34,506 bases of DNA from an uncultured Bacteroides sp. (lineage in GTDB: Bacteria; Bacteroidota; Bacteroidia; Bacteroidales; Bacteroidaceae): positions 1 to 34,506 of the forward strand of contig USQO01000014.1 of NCBI GenBank assembly GCA_900556845.1. The letters run 5' to 3'. Below are positions 1-8,697 of this stretch, one piece after another. The translations under genes were made by a program, and so were the position numbers. The first letter of the stretch is position 1; each line of letters starts with the position of its first letter. A model generated the notes under the pieces. That model did not search any database. It had not been told where the DNA came from and saw only the letters and a list, made by a program, of their open reading frames with translations.

Positions 1-1081
1 CTTTCGGAACTACCGGATAATAGAAACCTGTTACATAAATACCTTCTTCCTGCATTTTTGCAGCAAAATCCTGCGACAGTTTCGCATCGTACAGCATCAC
101 TGCACAAATGGCACTCTGAGTCGGTTTAATGTCAAAGCCTGCAGCCAGCATCTTTTCACGGAAATAAGTTACATTTTCCATCAGCTTGTCATGCAAAGCA
201 TTGCTTTCCTTCAGAATCTTGAACATTTCCAAACTTGCACCTACAATAGCCGGAGCTACAGAGTTAGAGAACAAATATGGACGTGAGCGCTGGCGCAGCA
301 TATCGATGATTTCTTTCTTACCAGTAGTAAAACCACCCATAGCACCACCAAATGCTTTACCCAGTGTACCTGTAAAGATATCAATACGGCCATATGCGTT
401 AAACTGTTCTGCAACACCGTGACCTGTAGCACCTACTACACCGGCAGAGTGAGATTCGTCTACCATAACCAATGCATCGTATTTTTCAGCCAAATCACAG
501 ATTTTGTCGATTGGAGCTACGTTACCGTCCATTGAGAATACACCATCTGTTACGATAATGCGGTGACGCTGAGCCTGTGCTTCCTGCAGACAACGTTCCA
601 GTTCGGCCATATCTGCATTGGCATAGCGATAGCGTTTAGCCTTACACAAACGCACACCGTCGATAATTGACGCATGATTCAAGGCATCCGAAATGATGGC
701 ATCTTCATCTGTGAACAAAGGTTCGAACACACCACCGTTGGCATCGAAACAAGCTGCATACAGAATAGTATCTTCTGTCTTGAAATAATCAGAAATAGCA
801 GCTTCCAATTGTTTGTGAAGGTCTTGAGTTCCGCAAATAAAACGAACAGAAGACATACCGTAGCCATGTGTATCCATAGCAGACTTTGCAGCCTCAATCA
901 GGCGTTTGTTATCCGAAAGTCCCAGATAATTGTTCGCACAAAAGTTCAAAACATGCTCACCGGCGTTCACCTGAATATCTGCACGCTGCGGAGTAGTTAT
1001 AATTCGTTCTTTTTTATAAAGTCCTGCAGCCTCAATGTTTGCCAATTCCTGAGTCAGGAATTCTTTAAATTTTCCGTACAT
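1..1081 (-). CDS. kbl: Glycine C-acetyltransferase (2-amino-3-ketobutyrate CoA ligase), partial
   Basis: PLP-dependent enzyme that cleaves 2-amino-3-ketobutyrate with CoA to glycine and acetyl-CoA, the second step of threonine breakdown; cytoplasmic. The minus strand reads from ATG at 1081 to the window edge without a stop, giving about 360 residues of a family that is usually near 395, so only the C-terminal end is missing. Visible alpha-oxoamine synthase features are NFCANNYLGL (about residue 47), NHASIIDG with His136, VDESHSAG (about 207-214), and TGTLGKAFGG with the probable PLP lysine K242. It is divergent from the SDR threonine dehydrogenase at 1204, which would supply its substrate. 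A weak -7-like box (GACCTTTG on the minus strand, complement of 1108-1115) lies about 27 nt upstream of the start. The assignment is firm because a related KAPA or serine palmitoyl synthase would not be expected beside this partner. Confidence 0.95.
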   Translation of the reverse strand, partial: MYGKFKEFLTQELANIEAAGLYKKERIITTPQRADIQVNAGEHVLNFCANNYLGLSDNKRLIEAAKSAMDTHGYGMSSVRFICGTQDLHKQLEAAISDYFKTEDTILYAACFDANGGVFEPLFTDEDAIISDALNHASIIDGVRLCKAKRYRYANADMAELERCLQEAQAQRHRIIVTDGVFSMDGNVAPIDKICDLAEKYDALVMVDESHSAGVVGATGHGVAEQFNAYGRIDIFTGTLGKAFGGAMGGFTTGKKEIIDMLRQRSRPYLFSNSVAPAIVGASLEMFKILKESNALHDKLMENVTYFREKMLAAGFDIKPTQSAICAVMLYDAKLSQDFAAKMQEEGIYVTGFYYPVVPK

Positions 1082-1168
1082 GATTTCTTATTTTAAGGTT
1101 CTATACGCAAAGGTCACATTTTTTCCCGAATAATAGAGGCTTTTCCCCTAAAAAAACATTTTAATGCG

Positions 1169-1176
1169 TATCTTTG
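1169..1176 (+). promoter_or_regulatory. Putative Bacteroides -7 box for the threonine dehydrogenase gene
   Basis: TATCTTTG fits the Bacteroides -7 consensus TAnnTTTG and ends 27 nt before the ATG at 1204. No convincing -33 TTG is seen 19-21 nt upstream. The box overlaps a possible TTG start at 1174, which argues against that longer reading frame. Confidence 0.55.
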
Positions 1177-1203
1177 TACTCGAAAACATTAATATCTTTT
1201 CTG

Positions 1204-2160
1204 ATGAAAAATATCCTGATCATCGGTTCTACGGGCCAGATTGGCTCAGAACTTACAATGAAGTTAAGAGAAATTTATAAAGATGGCAATGTAGTAGCCG
1301 GTTATATCCCAGGTGCAGAACCTAAAGGGATTTTGAAAGAATCTGGTCCATCTGCCATTGTCGACATCACGAATGCACAACAGATTGCTGATGTTGCCAG
1401 CCAGTACCATGTAGATACTATTTATAACTTGGCTGCCCTTTTATCAGCCGTAGCCGAAGCCAAACCTCAATTGGCATGGAAAATCGGCTTGGGCGGACTT
1501 TTCAATGTACTGGAAGTTGCTCGCGAAAAGAACTGCGCTGTATTTACACCTAGCTCAATCGGCTCTTTCGGTCCTGATACTCCAGCCGACAAAACTCCTC
1601 AGGACACTATCCAGCGTCCTCGCACCATGTATGGTGTGACTAAGGTTTCTGGAGAATTGCTCAGCGACTACTACTTTACACGTTTTGGTGTAGACACCCG
1701 TTCTGTACGATTCCCTGGATTGATTTCTTACGTTACTCCTCCGGGAGGAGGTACAACCGATTACGCTGTAGATATCTACTACTCTGCGGCTAAAGGAGAA
1801 AAATTCATCTGCCCTATCGGCAAAGGAACTTATATGGATATGATGTACATGCCGGATGCTCTGCGTGCCTGTGTAGAAATTATGGAAGCAGACCCATCTA
1901 AATTCGTACACCGCAACTCCTTCAACATTGCTTCTATGAGTTTCGAACCGGAAATGATTTACCAGAAGATTAAAGAATACATGCCTTCTTTCGAAATGGA
2001 ATATCAGGTAGACCCACTCCGTCAGGCTATTGCTGATTCTTGGCCGAACTCTTTGGATGATACTTGTGCCCGTGAAGAATGGGGATGGAAGCCGGAATAC
2101 GACCTTGACAGCATGACACGCGATATGCTGGCAAAACTGAAAGAACGCTTCGGAAAATAA
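1204..2160 (+). CDS. tdh: SDR-type L-threonine 3-dehydrogenase (NAD-dependent epimerase/dehydratase fold)
   Basis: Predicted to oxidise L-threonine to 2-amino-3-ketobutyrate with NAD+, feeding Kbl. The 318-residue protein is an extended short-chain dehydrogenase: nucleotide-binding GSTGQIGSE at residues 8-16, a Ser-rich TPSSIGSFG (about 115-123), and the catalytic pair Tyr143 and Lys147 in YGVTK. The length and the tyrosine position match the short-chain threonine dehydrogenase group known from Bacteroidetes (for example Flavobacterium), which is unrelated to the zinc-dependent E. coli Tdh. The start is set at 1204. The in-frame upstream extension begins at a TTG inside the -7 box and would add a non-family leader. 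It is divergent from kbl with about 120 bp between them and ends at a strong terminator. A generic sugar epimerase is the alternative, but the neighbour makes threonine the likely substrate. Confidence 0.88.
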   Translation: MKNILIIGSTGQIGSELTMKLREIYKDGNVVAGYIPGAEPKGILKESGPSAIVDITNAQQIADVASQYHVDTIYNLAALLSAVAEAKPQLAWKIGLGGLFNVLEVAREKNCAVFTPSSIGSFGPDTPADKTPQDTIQRPRTMYGVTKVSGELLSDYYFTRFGVDTRSVRFPGLISYVTPPGGGTTDYAVDIYYSAAKGEKFICPIGKGTYMDMMYMPDALRACVEIMEADPSKFVHRNSFNIASMSFEPEMIYQKIKEYMPSFEMEYQVDPLRQAIADSWPNSLDDTCAREEWGWKPEYDLDSMTRDMLAKLKERFGK

Positions 2161-2193
2161 TTATAGCATATCCGAACAATTACTTATAATATT

Positions 2194-2228
2194 ACCTTGC
2201 CAATTGGACGTTGGCAAGGTATTTTTTT
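2194..2228 (+). terminator. Rho-independent terminator of the threonine dehydrogenase gene
   Basis: Perfect 10-bp stem ACCTTGCCAA (2194-2203) with TTGGCAAGGT (2211-2220), a 7-nt loop, then A and seven T. It lies 33 nt after the stop codon. Confidence 0.92.
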
Positions 2229-2262
2229 ACTATCTTACCAGTTTTTTTAAAAAAACATCCAC

Positions 2263-2304
2263 AAAAAAATGCCGCCTCTGGAATTTCCATAAGCGGCATT
2301 TTTT
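2263..2304 (-). terminator. Terminator of secDF, probably bidirectional
   Basis: Stem AAAATGCCGC (2266-2275) with GCGGCATTTT (2293-2302) and a partly paired 17-nt loop. It is flanked by A on the left and T on the right, so it can give a U-tract on either strand. It sits 21 nt after the secDF stop and separates two convergent genes. Confidence 0.85.
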
Positions 2305-2325
2305 GTAGTATATCATCAGATATAT

Positions 2326-5298
2326 TTAAGCTTTTGCATCTTGTTCAGGCATTTTGTTACCCATTGTCAGATAAGCAACCGGAGCTGCAATAAACAATGA
2401 AGAAAGTGTACCAATTACCACACCCAGAATCATTGCAAATGCAAAGCTACGAATACTGTCACCTCCCAAGAAGAAGATACAGAGCAATACAATCAATGTA
2501 CTCAATGAAGTATTGATGGTACGGCACAATGTTGTATTCAATGAATCATTGAACAACTGTGCACGGTCGCGCTTGATGTATAAACCGAAGAACTCACGCA
2601 CACGGTCGAAGATTACCACCTTATCGTTGATTGAGTAACCAATTGCTGTCAGGATTGCACCAATGAAGGTCTGGTCAATTTCCAAAGAGAATGGCATCCA
2701 ACCATGACACAGTGAGTAAGCACCGATAATCAATACTGTATCTACAGCCAACGCAACAGTAGCACCAATACTAAATGCAATATTACGGAAACGAATCAAA
2801 ATATAGATACCAATAGCAATCAATGCAAATACAACTGACCAGATAGCCGATGTCTTAATATCGTCAGCAATACTTGGACCTACTTTCTGTGAGCTGATGA
2901 TAGAACCTCCGGCACGGTTATCGCGGTCGATAAAGATTTCCAATGTAGTACCTTCGCCCAATAAGTTTCCTTCTTTCAGTGCATCGTACAAGAATTCTTC
3001 AATTTCAGAGTCGATAGTAGAAGAGTTTTCTTCAATACGATAGTTGGTTGTCACACGTACAGTTTTACCGTCAGTACCTAAAGCAATAGCTTGTACGTTT
3101 GCATCGCCAACTTTTGGCTGGAGCAGGCTACGTACAGTTTCTGGAGTTACTTTCTGTTCGAACTGAACTACAAAGTTACGTCCACCAGTAAAGTCGATAC
3201 TCTGAGACAAGCCACGTACAACAAACGAAATCAGACAGATTACAATGATTGTTCCCCAAATAGTGAACGAACGTTTAATCTTGCCCATAAAGTTATAGTG
3301 TACATTCTGCATCAGATTCTTAGAAATACCTGTAGTGAATGTAAGGTTCAACCACTTATCTTTACCCATATAGTGTTCGTAAACCAGACGAGTCAGGAAC
3401 ACGGCTGTAAAGAATGAGCAGAGGATACCGATAATCAATGTCGTAGCAAAACCACGAATAGGACCTGTACCAAAGTAGAACAGAATAATACCTGTAATGA
3501 TAGAAGTCAAGTTAGAGTCGAAGATAGCAGAGAAAGCATTTGCATAACCTTCAGACAAAGCTTGCTTAGTTCCCTTGCCGGCACGAAGCTCCTCTTTTGT
3601 ACGTTCGTAAATCAAAACGTTAGCATCCACTGCCATACCCAGTGAAAGTACCATACCCGCAATACCAGACATAGTCAGCGCAGCCTGGAATGAGGTAAGA
3701 ATACCTAATGTAAAGAAGAAGTTGATGAACAAAGCCATGTTAGCAATCATACCCGGAATGAAACCGTACATAGCACACATGTAAGTCATCAAAATAATCA
3801 GAGCTACAATGAAAGACATGATTCCCTGATTGATAGATTCCTGACCTAGTGACGGCCCTACGATATCTTCCTGAACGATACGGGCAGGAGCAGGCATTTT
3901 ACCAGTCTTCAATACATTAGCCAAGTCTTTTGTCAGCTCCGGAGTAAAGTTACCTGTAATCTGAGAGTTACCACCAGTAATTTCACCATTTACACGTGGA
4001 GCACTATATACATAACCATCCAGTACGATAGCTATCTCCTTCCCAATGTTCTGCTTGGTAAGTACAGCCCAACGACGAGCACCTTCAGTATTCATTGACA
4101 TACTTACGCAAGGTTTGTTGAACTGGTCGTATTCATCCTTTGCATCGGTAATAACATCACCTTCCAATGGAGCACGTCCGTTACGCTCTGTAGACTTGAT
4201 AGCATACAATTCAAAGATACGACCTGTCTTATCAAAGTCAGATGCTTTCACACCCCACATCAGTTTCAGGTCACGAGGCATCATCTTCTTAATTTCAGGC
4301 ATAGCCAGAATATTGTTTACAGAAGCAGTATCTTTATAGTCTGCATAGCCAACAATCGCGCCAACTCCACTCTGATTCATCTGCAGAACAGCAGCCAGCG
4401 GATGTTGTTTCTTCAATTGTTCCATATCAGTAGACTCAGCAACCTGTTCACCTTTCAAAGCAGCAGTCAGGCTATCCTTTGCTGAAACAGTATTAGTAGT
4501 TTCAGTCTGTGCAGCAACTGTATCTGTCTTTTCCTCCATAGCCAGCAATGAAGCTGCTTTTTGATCTGCAGAAATCAGGAAAGGAACAATTTCTTTAGCT
4601 TCGAATGTTTCCCAGAATTCCAGGTTAGCAGAACCCTGAAGCAATTTTCTCACACGCTCTGGTTCTTTGATACCTGGCAATTCTACCATGATACGCCCCA
4701 TACTTCCTTCCAGAGTCTGGATATTAGGCTGAACTACACCAAAACGGTCAATACGTGTACGAAGTACATTATATGAATTGTCTACAGCCGCTTTAACCTC
4801 TTCACGAAGAACTTTTTCAACTTCTGCATCTGTGCTGCGAGTATTTACTTTATCCTTCAGCTGCTGTGTTGCAAACAGTTCAGCCAGTTTACCTTGAGGA
4901 GCCTCTTTCTTATAAGCTCTTACAAAAAGCGTAATGAAATCGTCCTGACTGGTCACCTGTTCTTTAGCAGCCTGAGCTATAGCCTTGTTAAAAGCCTCAT
5001 CAGTCTTGTTATCAGCAAGCGTCTTTACCACATCTGGCACAGATACTTCCAGAATAACGTTCATACCACCTTTCAGGTCCAGACCCAGACCGATTTCCAT
5101 TTCACGACACTGTTTCAGCGTATAGCTGCCCAACCATACTTTCTCATTTTGCACTGAGTCAAGATAGTGTGCCGCTCCTTTTGGGTCTTGTGCCGCCTTA
5201 TCCATATGATAACGGGTCACAAAAGAGAAAGAAAGATAGAACAAACACACAAGGGTCAGTAATACAGCCAAAACCTTTACGAATCCTTTGTTTTGCAT
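2326..5298 (-). CDS. secDF: Protein translocase subunit SecDF (fused SecD-SecF)
   Basis: Membrane protein that uses the proton gradient to help pull exported proteins out of the SecYEG channel. The 990-residue chain is a natural SecD-SecF fusion, the usual form in Bacteroidales. The N-terminus has one membrane helix (about 8-28), followed by the SecD D1 signature LGLDLKGGM at about 71-79 and a large periplasmic domain. The membrane half holds GMAVDANVLIYERTKEEL (about 553-570), whose Asp is the conserved proton-pathway residue. The SecF half begins near residue 690 with SIDFTGGRNF (about 700) and carries INDKVVIFDRVREF near 885. The insert rich in Thr, Ala and Glu near 250-300 looks like a variable periplasmic linker. 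It is a single-gene unit: terminators flank it, and a -7 box lies 63 nt upstream. Confidence 0.97.
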   Translation of the reverse strand: MQNKGFVKVLAVLLTLVCLFYLSFSFVTRYHMDKAAQDPKGAAHYLDSVQNEKVWLGSYTLKQCREMEIGLGLDLKGGMNVILEVSVPDVVKTLADNKTDEAFNKAIAQAAKEQVTSQDDFITLFVRAYKKEAPQGKLAELFATQQLKDKVNTRSTDAEVEKVLREEVKAAVDNSYNVLRTRIDRFGVVQPNIQTLEGSMGRIMVELPGIKEPERVRKLLQGSANLEFWETFEAKEIVPFLISADQKAASLLAMEEKTDTVAAQTETTNTVSAKDSLTAALKGEQVAESTDMEQLKKQHPLAAVLQMNQSGVGAIVGYADYKDTASVNNILAMPEIKKMMPRDLKLMWGVKASDFDKTGRIFELYAIKSTERNGRAPLEGDVITDAKDEYDQFNKPCVSMSMNTEGARRWAVLTKQNIGKEIAIVLDGYVYSAPRVNGEITGGNSQITGNFTPELTKDLANVLKTGKMPAPARIVQEDIVGPSLGQESINQGIMSFIVALIILMTYMCAMYGFIPGMIANMALFINFFFTLGILTSFQAALTMSGIAGMVLSLGMAVDANVLIYERTKEELRAGKGTKQALSEGYANAFSAIFDSNLTSIITGIILFYFGTGPIRGFATTLIIGILCSFFTAVFLTRLVYEHYMGKDKWLNLTFTTGISKNLMQNVHYNFMGKIKRSFTIWGTIIVICLISFVVRGLSQSIDFTGGRNFVVQFEQKVTPETVRSLLQPKVGDANVQAIALGTDGKTVRVTTNYRIEENSSTIDSEIEEFLYDALKEGNLLGEGTTLEIFIDRDNRAGGSIISSQKVGPSIADDIKTSAIWSVVFALIAIGIYILIRFRNIAFSIGATVALAVDTVLIIGAYSLCHGWMPFSLEIDQTFIGAILTAIGYSINDKVVIFDRVREFFGLYIKRDRAQLFNDSLNTTLCRTINTSLSTLIVLLCIFFLGGDSIRSFAFAMILGVVIGTLSSLFIAAPVAYLTMGNKMPEQDAKA

Positions 5299-5361
5299 GT
5301 TACTTTTAATTTATTTAATTTATTATTTATTCTTAAAATACCATGTATTTATACAAGGTTG

Positions 5362-5369
5362 CAAATATA
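5362..5369 (-). promoter_or_regulatory. Putative -7 box for secDF
   Basis: The minus strand reads TATATTTG, a full match to TAnnTTTG, 63 nt upstream of the secDF ATG. No -33 TTG is seen at the usual distance. The stretch 5299-5485 otherwise holds A/T-rich leader sequence and the terminator of the next gene. Confidence 0.4.
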
Positions 5370-5419
5370 GTTTTTTTTTTACTTACATCTAGAATGGTTG
5401 CAAAATATTTAATGCATTC

Positions 5420-5459
5420 TACACAAAAAAGGCTGCAAATCTATATTTTGCAGCCTTTT
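5420..5459 (-). terminator. Rho-independent terminator of the rhomboid/EEP/M3 peptidase operon
   Basis: Perfect 13-bp stem AAAAGGCTGCAAA (5427-5439) with TTTGCAGCCTTTT (5447-5459) and a 7-nt loop. On the minus strand the stem runs into a T-tract (complement of the A-run at 5425-5430). It lies about 27 nt after the M3 peptidase stop. Confidence 0.9.
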
Positions 5460-5485
5460 ATACGATTTTATCAATTCAAAAAAAA

Positions 5486-7579
5486 TTATTTCAGTCCACG
5501 ACCTTTCAATAGAGGCTCAATACTTGGTTCCTGTCCTCTGAAATTTTTATACAATGTCATCGGGTCTTCAGAACCACCCTTTTCCAGAACATTGGCACGG
5601 AAGAGTCCGGCTGTTTTCTGGTCAAACAATCCGTTTTCTTTAAAGGCTTCGAAAGCATCTGTATCCAGTACTTCTGCCCACAAATAACTATAGTAACCAG
5701 CAGCATAACCGCCCATAATATGATTAAAATAGGTAGAACGGTAACGCGGAGCAATCTGCGGTATCAGTCCCAGCTCATCGGTTACTTTCTTTTCGAATGC
5801 AGCTATATCCAAACCTTCTGTACTGGTCAGGTTATGCATTTCCATATCAAGCAATGCTGCAGCCAACAGTTCAGTTGTCATAAATCCCTGATTGAACAAA
5901 GCCTGGTTTTCTATTTTTGCAATCAATTCGTCTGAAATTGGCTCACGAGTCTTATAGTGTTTTGCATATACTTTCAAAACTTCCGGCTCTACTGCCCAAT
6001 GTTCCATAATTTGTGAAGGAAGTTCTACAAAGTCTTGTGCCACGGCTGTACCTGATACACCTTTATAATTACATTTGGTCAACATTCCATGCAAAGCATG
6101 ACCAAACTCATGGAACATCGTACGAGCTTCATCGATTGTAAGTAAAGATGGCATATCACCCACAGGCTTGGTAAAGCTTGCTACATTATATATAAGAGGA
6201 CGAACTTCACCTTGCTGCTCACGGAAGTTGCTCATCCATGCTCCGCTACGCTTGCTGGCACGTGGGAAATAATCTGCATAGAATATACCAAGGAAAGAGC
6301 CATCAGCATCTGTAACTTTATAAACAGTTACATCTGGATTATATACGGTTACATCAGTAACCGGAGTCAGGTTGATTCCATACAACTTATTAACGACATA
6401 ATATAAACCGCTACGTACATCTTCCAGACTGAAATAAGGTTTGATTTCTTCCTCATTCAGATTGTATTTCTCCTGACGCAATTTTTCAGCATAGAACCAC
6501 CAGTCCCATCCTTCCAGTTTTTCGCCTTTACCTTCTTTATCCATCAGCTTTTGCAATTCGACAGCTTCCGACTTCGCGTTCTTGATTGAATACCCCCACA
6601 AATTGTGCAGGAAGTCCATTACTGTCTTTGAGTCTTTTGCCATGCAGTCGTCCAGAACAAAGTTAGAATAGCAATCAAAGCCTAACAGTTTCGCTTTTTC
6701 CAGACGCAATGTCAAAACTTGCTTCAGGACCTCTTTGTTATCATTTACATCGTTGTTATTGCCCATTGAAATGTAAGCTTTGTACATTTTCTCGCGCAGA
6801 CTGCGATTTTCAGCATACTGCAACAACGGCAAACGGTTAGAAGCCTGTAATGTAAAGAGCCATTTTCCATCCATTCCAGCAGCCTTAGCTTCATCTGCAG
6901 CCGATGCTTTCAACCAATCAGGCATACCAGCCAAATCTTCTTCCTTATCTACAACAAGCTTAAAGGCATTGTTTTCAGCCAAGACATGATTACTGAATGT
7001 AATTGTCAGTGAAGAAAGCTGTTTATTGATTTCGCGCAACTTATTTTGCTTTTCCATATCCAAAGCAGCTCCCGAGCGTACAAATCCTTTATAATATTTA
7101 TCCAGTAAATAGTGCTGTTCGGTAGTAAGCTTCAACTCACCTGCTTTCTCCTGGTCGTGCAAAGCAGCCACACGCTTATACAAGTCCTGATTCAGATAAA
7201 TGTTATCACTGTGCTCAGACAGCATCGGAGCAATCTTTGCTTCCAGTGCAGCCAGCTCATCATTTGTATCTGCCTCGGTAAGTGCAAAAAACACACCGCT
7301 TACACGGCCCAGAATCTCGCCACTATTATCCAGTGCCACAATTGTATTCTCAAAAGTAGGCTCTGCTGTATTCTCTACAATAGCTTTTATTTCCTTATTC
7401 TGCTGTTCAATACCAGCCAAGAAAGCAGGTTCATAATGTTCCACCTTAATCTTATCGAAAGGAGGAGTTCCATAAGGAGTATTAAACTCAGTCAAGAAAG
7501 GATTATCGGTCGTTGCTTTTTGCTGACCACAAGCACCTAACATACATCCCATAATTAATGTTGCTACTATCTTTTTCAT
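5486..7579 (-). CDS. dcp: M3 family zinc metallopeptidase, peptidyl-dipeptidase Dcp-like lipoprotein
   Basis: Predicted oligopeptidase that removes C-terminal dipeptides from peptides. The 697-residue protein has the M3 zinc signature HEFGHALHGM, with ligands His490 and His494, catalytic Glu491 and a third ligand Glu519 in FVELPSQ; the 29-residue spacing equals that of E. coli Dcp. Unlike E. coli Dcp it begins with a lipoprotein signal peptide, lipobox LGAC with Cys17, so it is probably anchored in the periplasm or outer membrane. The length fits the Dcp subfamily. It is the last gene of a four-gene minus-strand operon, 17 nt after the EEP-family gene, and is followed by a strong terminator. 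Oligopeptidase A is the nearest alternative; the choice rests on overall resemblance. Confidence 0.93.
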   Translation of the reverse strand: MKKIVATLIMGCMLGACGQQKATTDNPFLTEFNTPYGTPPFDKIKVEHYEPAFLAGIEQQNKEIKAIVENTAEPTFENTIVALDNSGEILGRVSGVFFALTEADTNDELAALEAKIAPMLSEHSDNIYLNQDLYKRVAALHDQEKAGELKLTTEQHYLLDKYYKGFVRSGAALDMEKQNKLREINKQLSSLTITFSNHVLAENNAFKLVVDKEEDLAGMPDWLKASAADEAKAAGMDGKWLFTLQASNRLPLLQYAENRSLREKMYKAYISMGNNNDVNDNKEVLKQVLTLRLEKAKLLGFDCYSNFVLDDCMAKDSKTVMDFLHNLWGYSIKNAKSEAVELQKLMDKEGKGEKLEGWDWWFYAEKLRQEKYNLNEEEIKPYFSLEDVRSGLYYVVNKLYGINLTPVTDVTVYNPDVTVYKVTDADGSFLGIFYADYFPRASKRSGAWMSNFREQQGEVRPLIYNVASFTKPVGDMPSLLTIDEARTMFHEFGHALHGMLTKCNYKGVSGTAVAQDFVELPSQIMEHWAVEPEVLKVYAKHYKTREPISDELIAKIENQALFNQGFMTTELLAAALLDMEMHNLTSTEGLDIAAFEKKVTDELGLIPQIAPRYRSTYFNHIMGGYAAGYYSYLWAEVLDTDAFEAFKENGLFDQKTAGLFRANVLEKGGSEDPMTLYKNFRGQEPSIEPLLKGRGLK

Positions 7580-7596
7580 ATTTACCTATAAATAAA

Positions 7597-8697
7597 TTAC
7601 TTTTTATACATACAACACCATACCGGATAGTGATCAGAAGCTTTCGTAGAACGGTCTACTACACACTCGGTAACTGTCCAGTCCTTACTTACCAATATAT
7701 GGTCAATACGGAAATAGAAATAATTCCGATTATACGAAACCCCTATTCCACTTCCGGCTTCTACAAAAGCATCATTAAGCCCATCTCCGATAACCCGATG
7801 CGGATAAGCCAAAGGTGAGTCGTTAAAGTCTCCACACACAACCAGACTTCTTCCTTTTTGCAACTGCTCCTTAACTACTTCCGCAATCACATCAGCCTGA
7901 CGAGCACGAATCACTCCTGCCTCAGCTATTTTACCTCCCAGCATTTTAGAATTTCCTTTCAAATCGCTCTTTTTAGGAGATCTCAGCATAGCACTATAAA
8001 GCTCTCTATCATCCATCGTCAGTTTGTTCGACTCCAAATGATTGTTGATTACAGCAACCGTATCGTTTTCAATCTTTATCAGATAGAGTACCGAGCCATT
8101 GTTGTCACTTTCATAATCAATTCTTTTTGCAGTAATAATCGGGAAGCGTGAATAGCAAGCCAAGCCGTTACCTCCATCTAGTTGTTGAAAGTGTGAATAA
8201 GGATATTTCAACACTTTCTTTATACGATTTAAAGATAATTCTCCACCACCTTGCACTTCCTGCAAACACACAATATCCGCTTTACAGCCAAGAATATATT
8301 CCAGCACCGGATTCTTCTTTTCACCAGCATGAGGTGCATGGCCTGCCAGCGAAAGTGTATTGTAACTCAATATCTTCAATGTCTCCTTTTCTGACGTTTT
8401 CGGTTGGTTCAACGGGAAATAAATATAAATAGGTTTATAGCATACCAGCAAAACCAGCAATGATAAAAGCGCATATTTGCGATATACCATTATCCAGAAC
8501 AACAGGAAAGCTACATTTACAATTAAGAAAAACGGGAAAGACAATCCTGTGGCTGCCAGATATGGATGCGATACAGGATAAATGTACGAGCTATAGCCCG
8601 ACAAAACAAGCAAACCGGCAAACACCAGATTTACCAACAACAGCATTATCCCTAAAAACCTACTAATACCTCTCATATCCTTACTTTTTACTTGCAT
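7597..8697 (-). CDS. Membrane-anchored endonuclease/exonuclease/phosphatase family protein
   Basis: Metal-dependent phosphodiesterase fold; the substrate (nucleic acid, phospholipid or nucleotide) cannot be told from sequence. The 366 residues begin with three hydrophobic segments (about 12-35, 48-70 and 76-95), and the catalytic domain follows on a tether. EEP motifs are intact: SYNTL with Asn113, CLQEVQ with Glu147, INNHLES with His220, CGDFNDSP with Asp290 and Asn292, RIDHILVS with Asp332, and KASDHYPV with Asp355-His356. The start is uncertain: ATG at 8697 overlaps the rhomboid gene by 17 nt, while ATG at 8676 follows an AAGGA very closely; a further upstream TTG is unlikely. It is the third gene of the operon. 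Related two-helix EEP proteins are common in Bacteroidetes without a settled role. Confidence 0.85.
   Translation of the reverse strand: MQVKSKDMRGISRFLGIMLLLVNLVFAGLLVLSGYSSYIYPVSHPYLAATGLSFPFFLIVNVAFLLFWIMVYRKYALLSLLVLLVCYKPIYIYFPLNQPKTSEKETLKILSYNTLSLAGHAPHAGEKKNPVLEYILGCKADIVCLQEVQGGGELSLNRIKKVLKYPYSHFQQLDGGNGLACYSRFPIITAKRIDYESDNNGSVLYLIKIENDTVAVINNHLESNKLTMDDRELYSAMLRSPKKSDLKGNSKMLGGKIAEAGVIRARQADVIAEVVKEQLQKGRSLVVCGDFNDSPLAYPHRVIGDGLNDAFVEAGSGIGVSYNRNYFYFRIDHILVSKDWTVTECVVDRSTKASDHYPVWCCMYKK

Noticed and set aside
674..1096. 140-codon plus-strand open frame opposite kbl
   Set aside because: Antisense to conserved kbl coding sequence and without recognisable features.
1174..1203. Longer threonine dehydrogenase beginning with TTG at 1174
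   Set aside because: The extension starts inside the -7 box and adds residues before a family-typical MKNILIIGSTG start.
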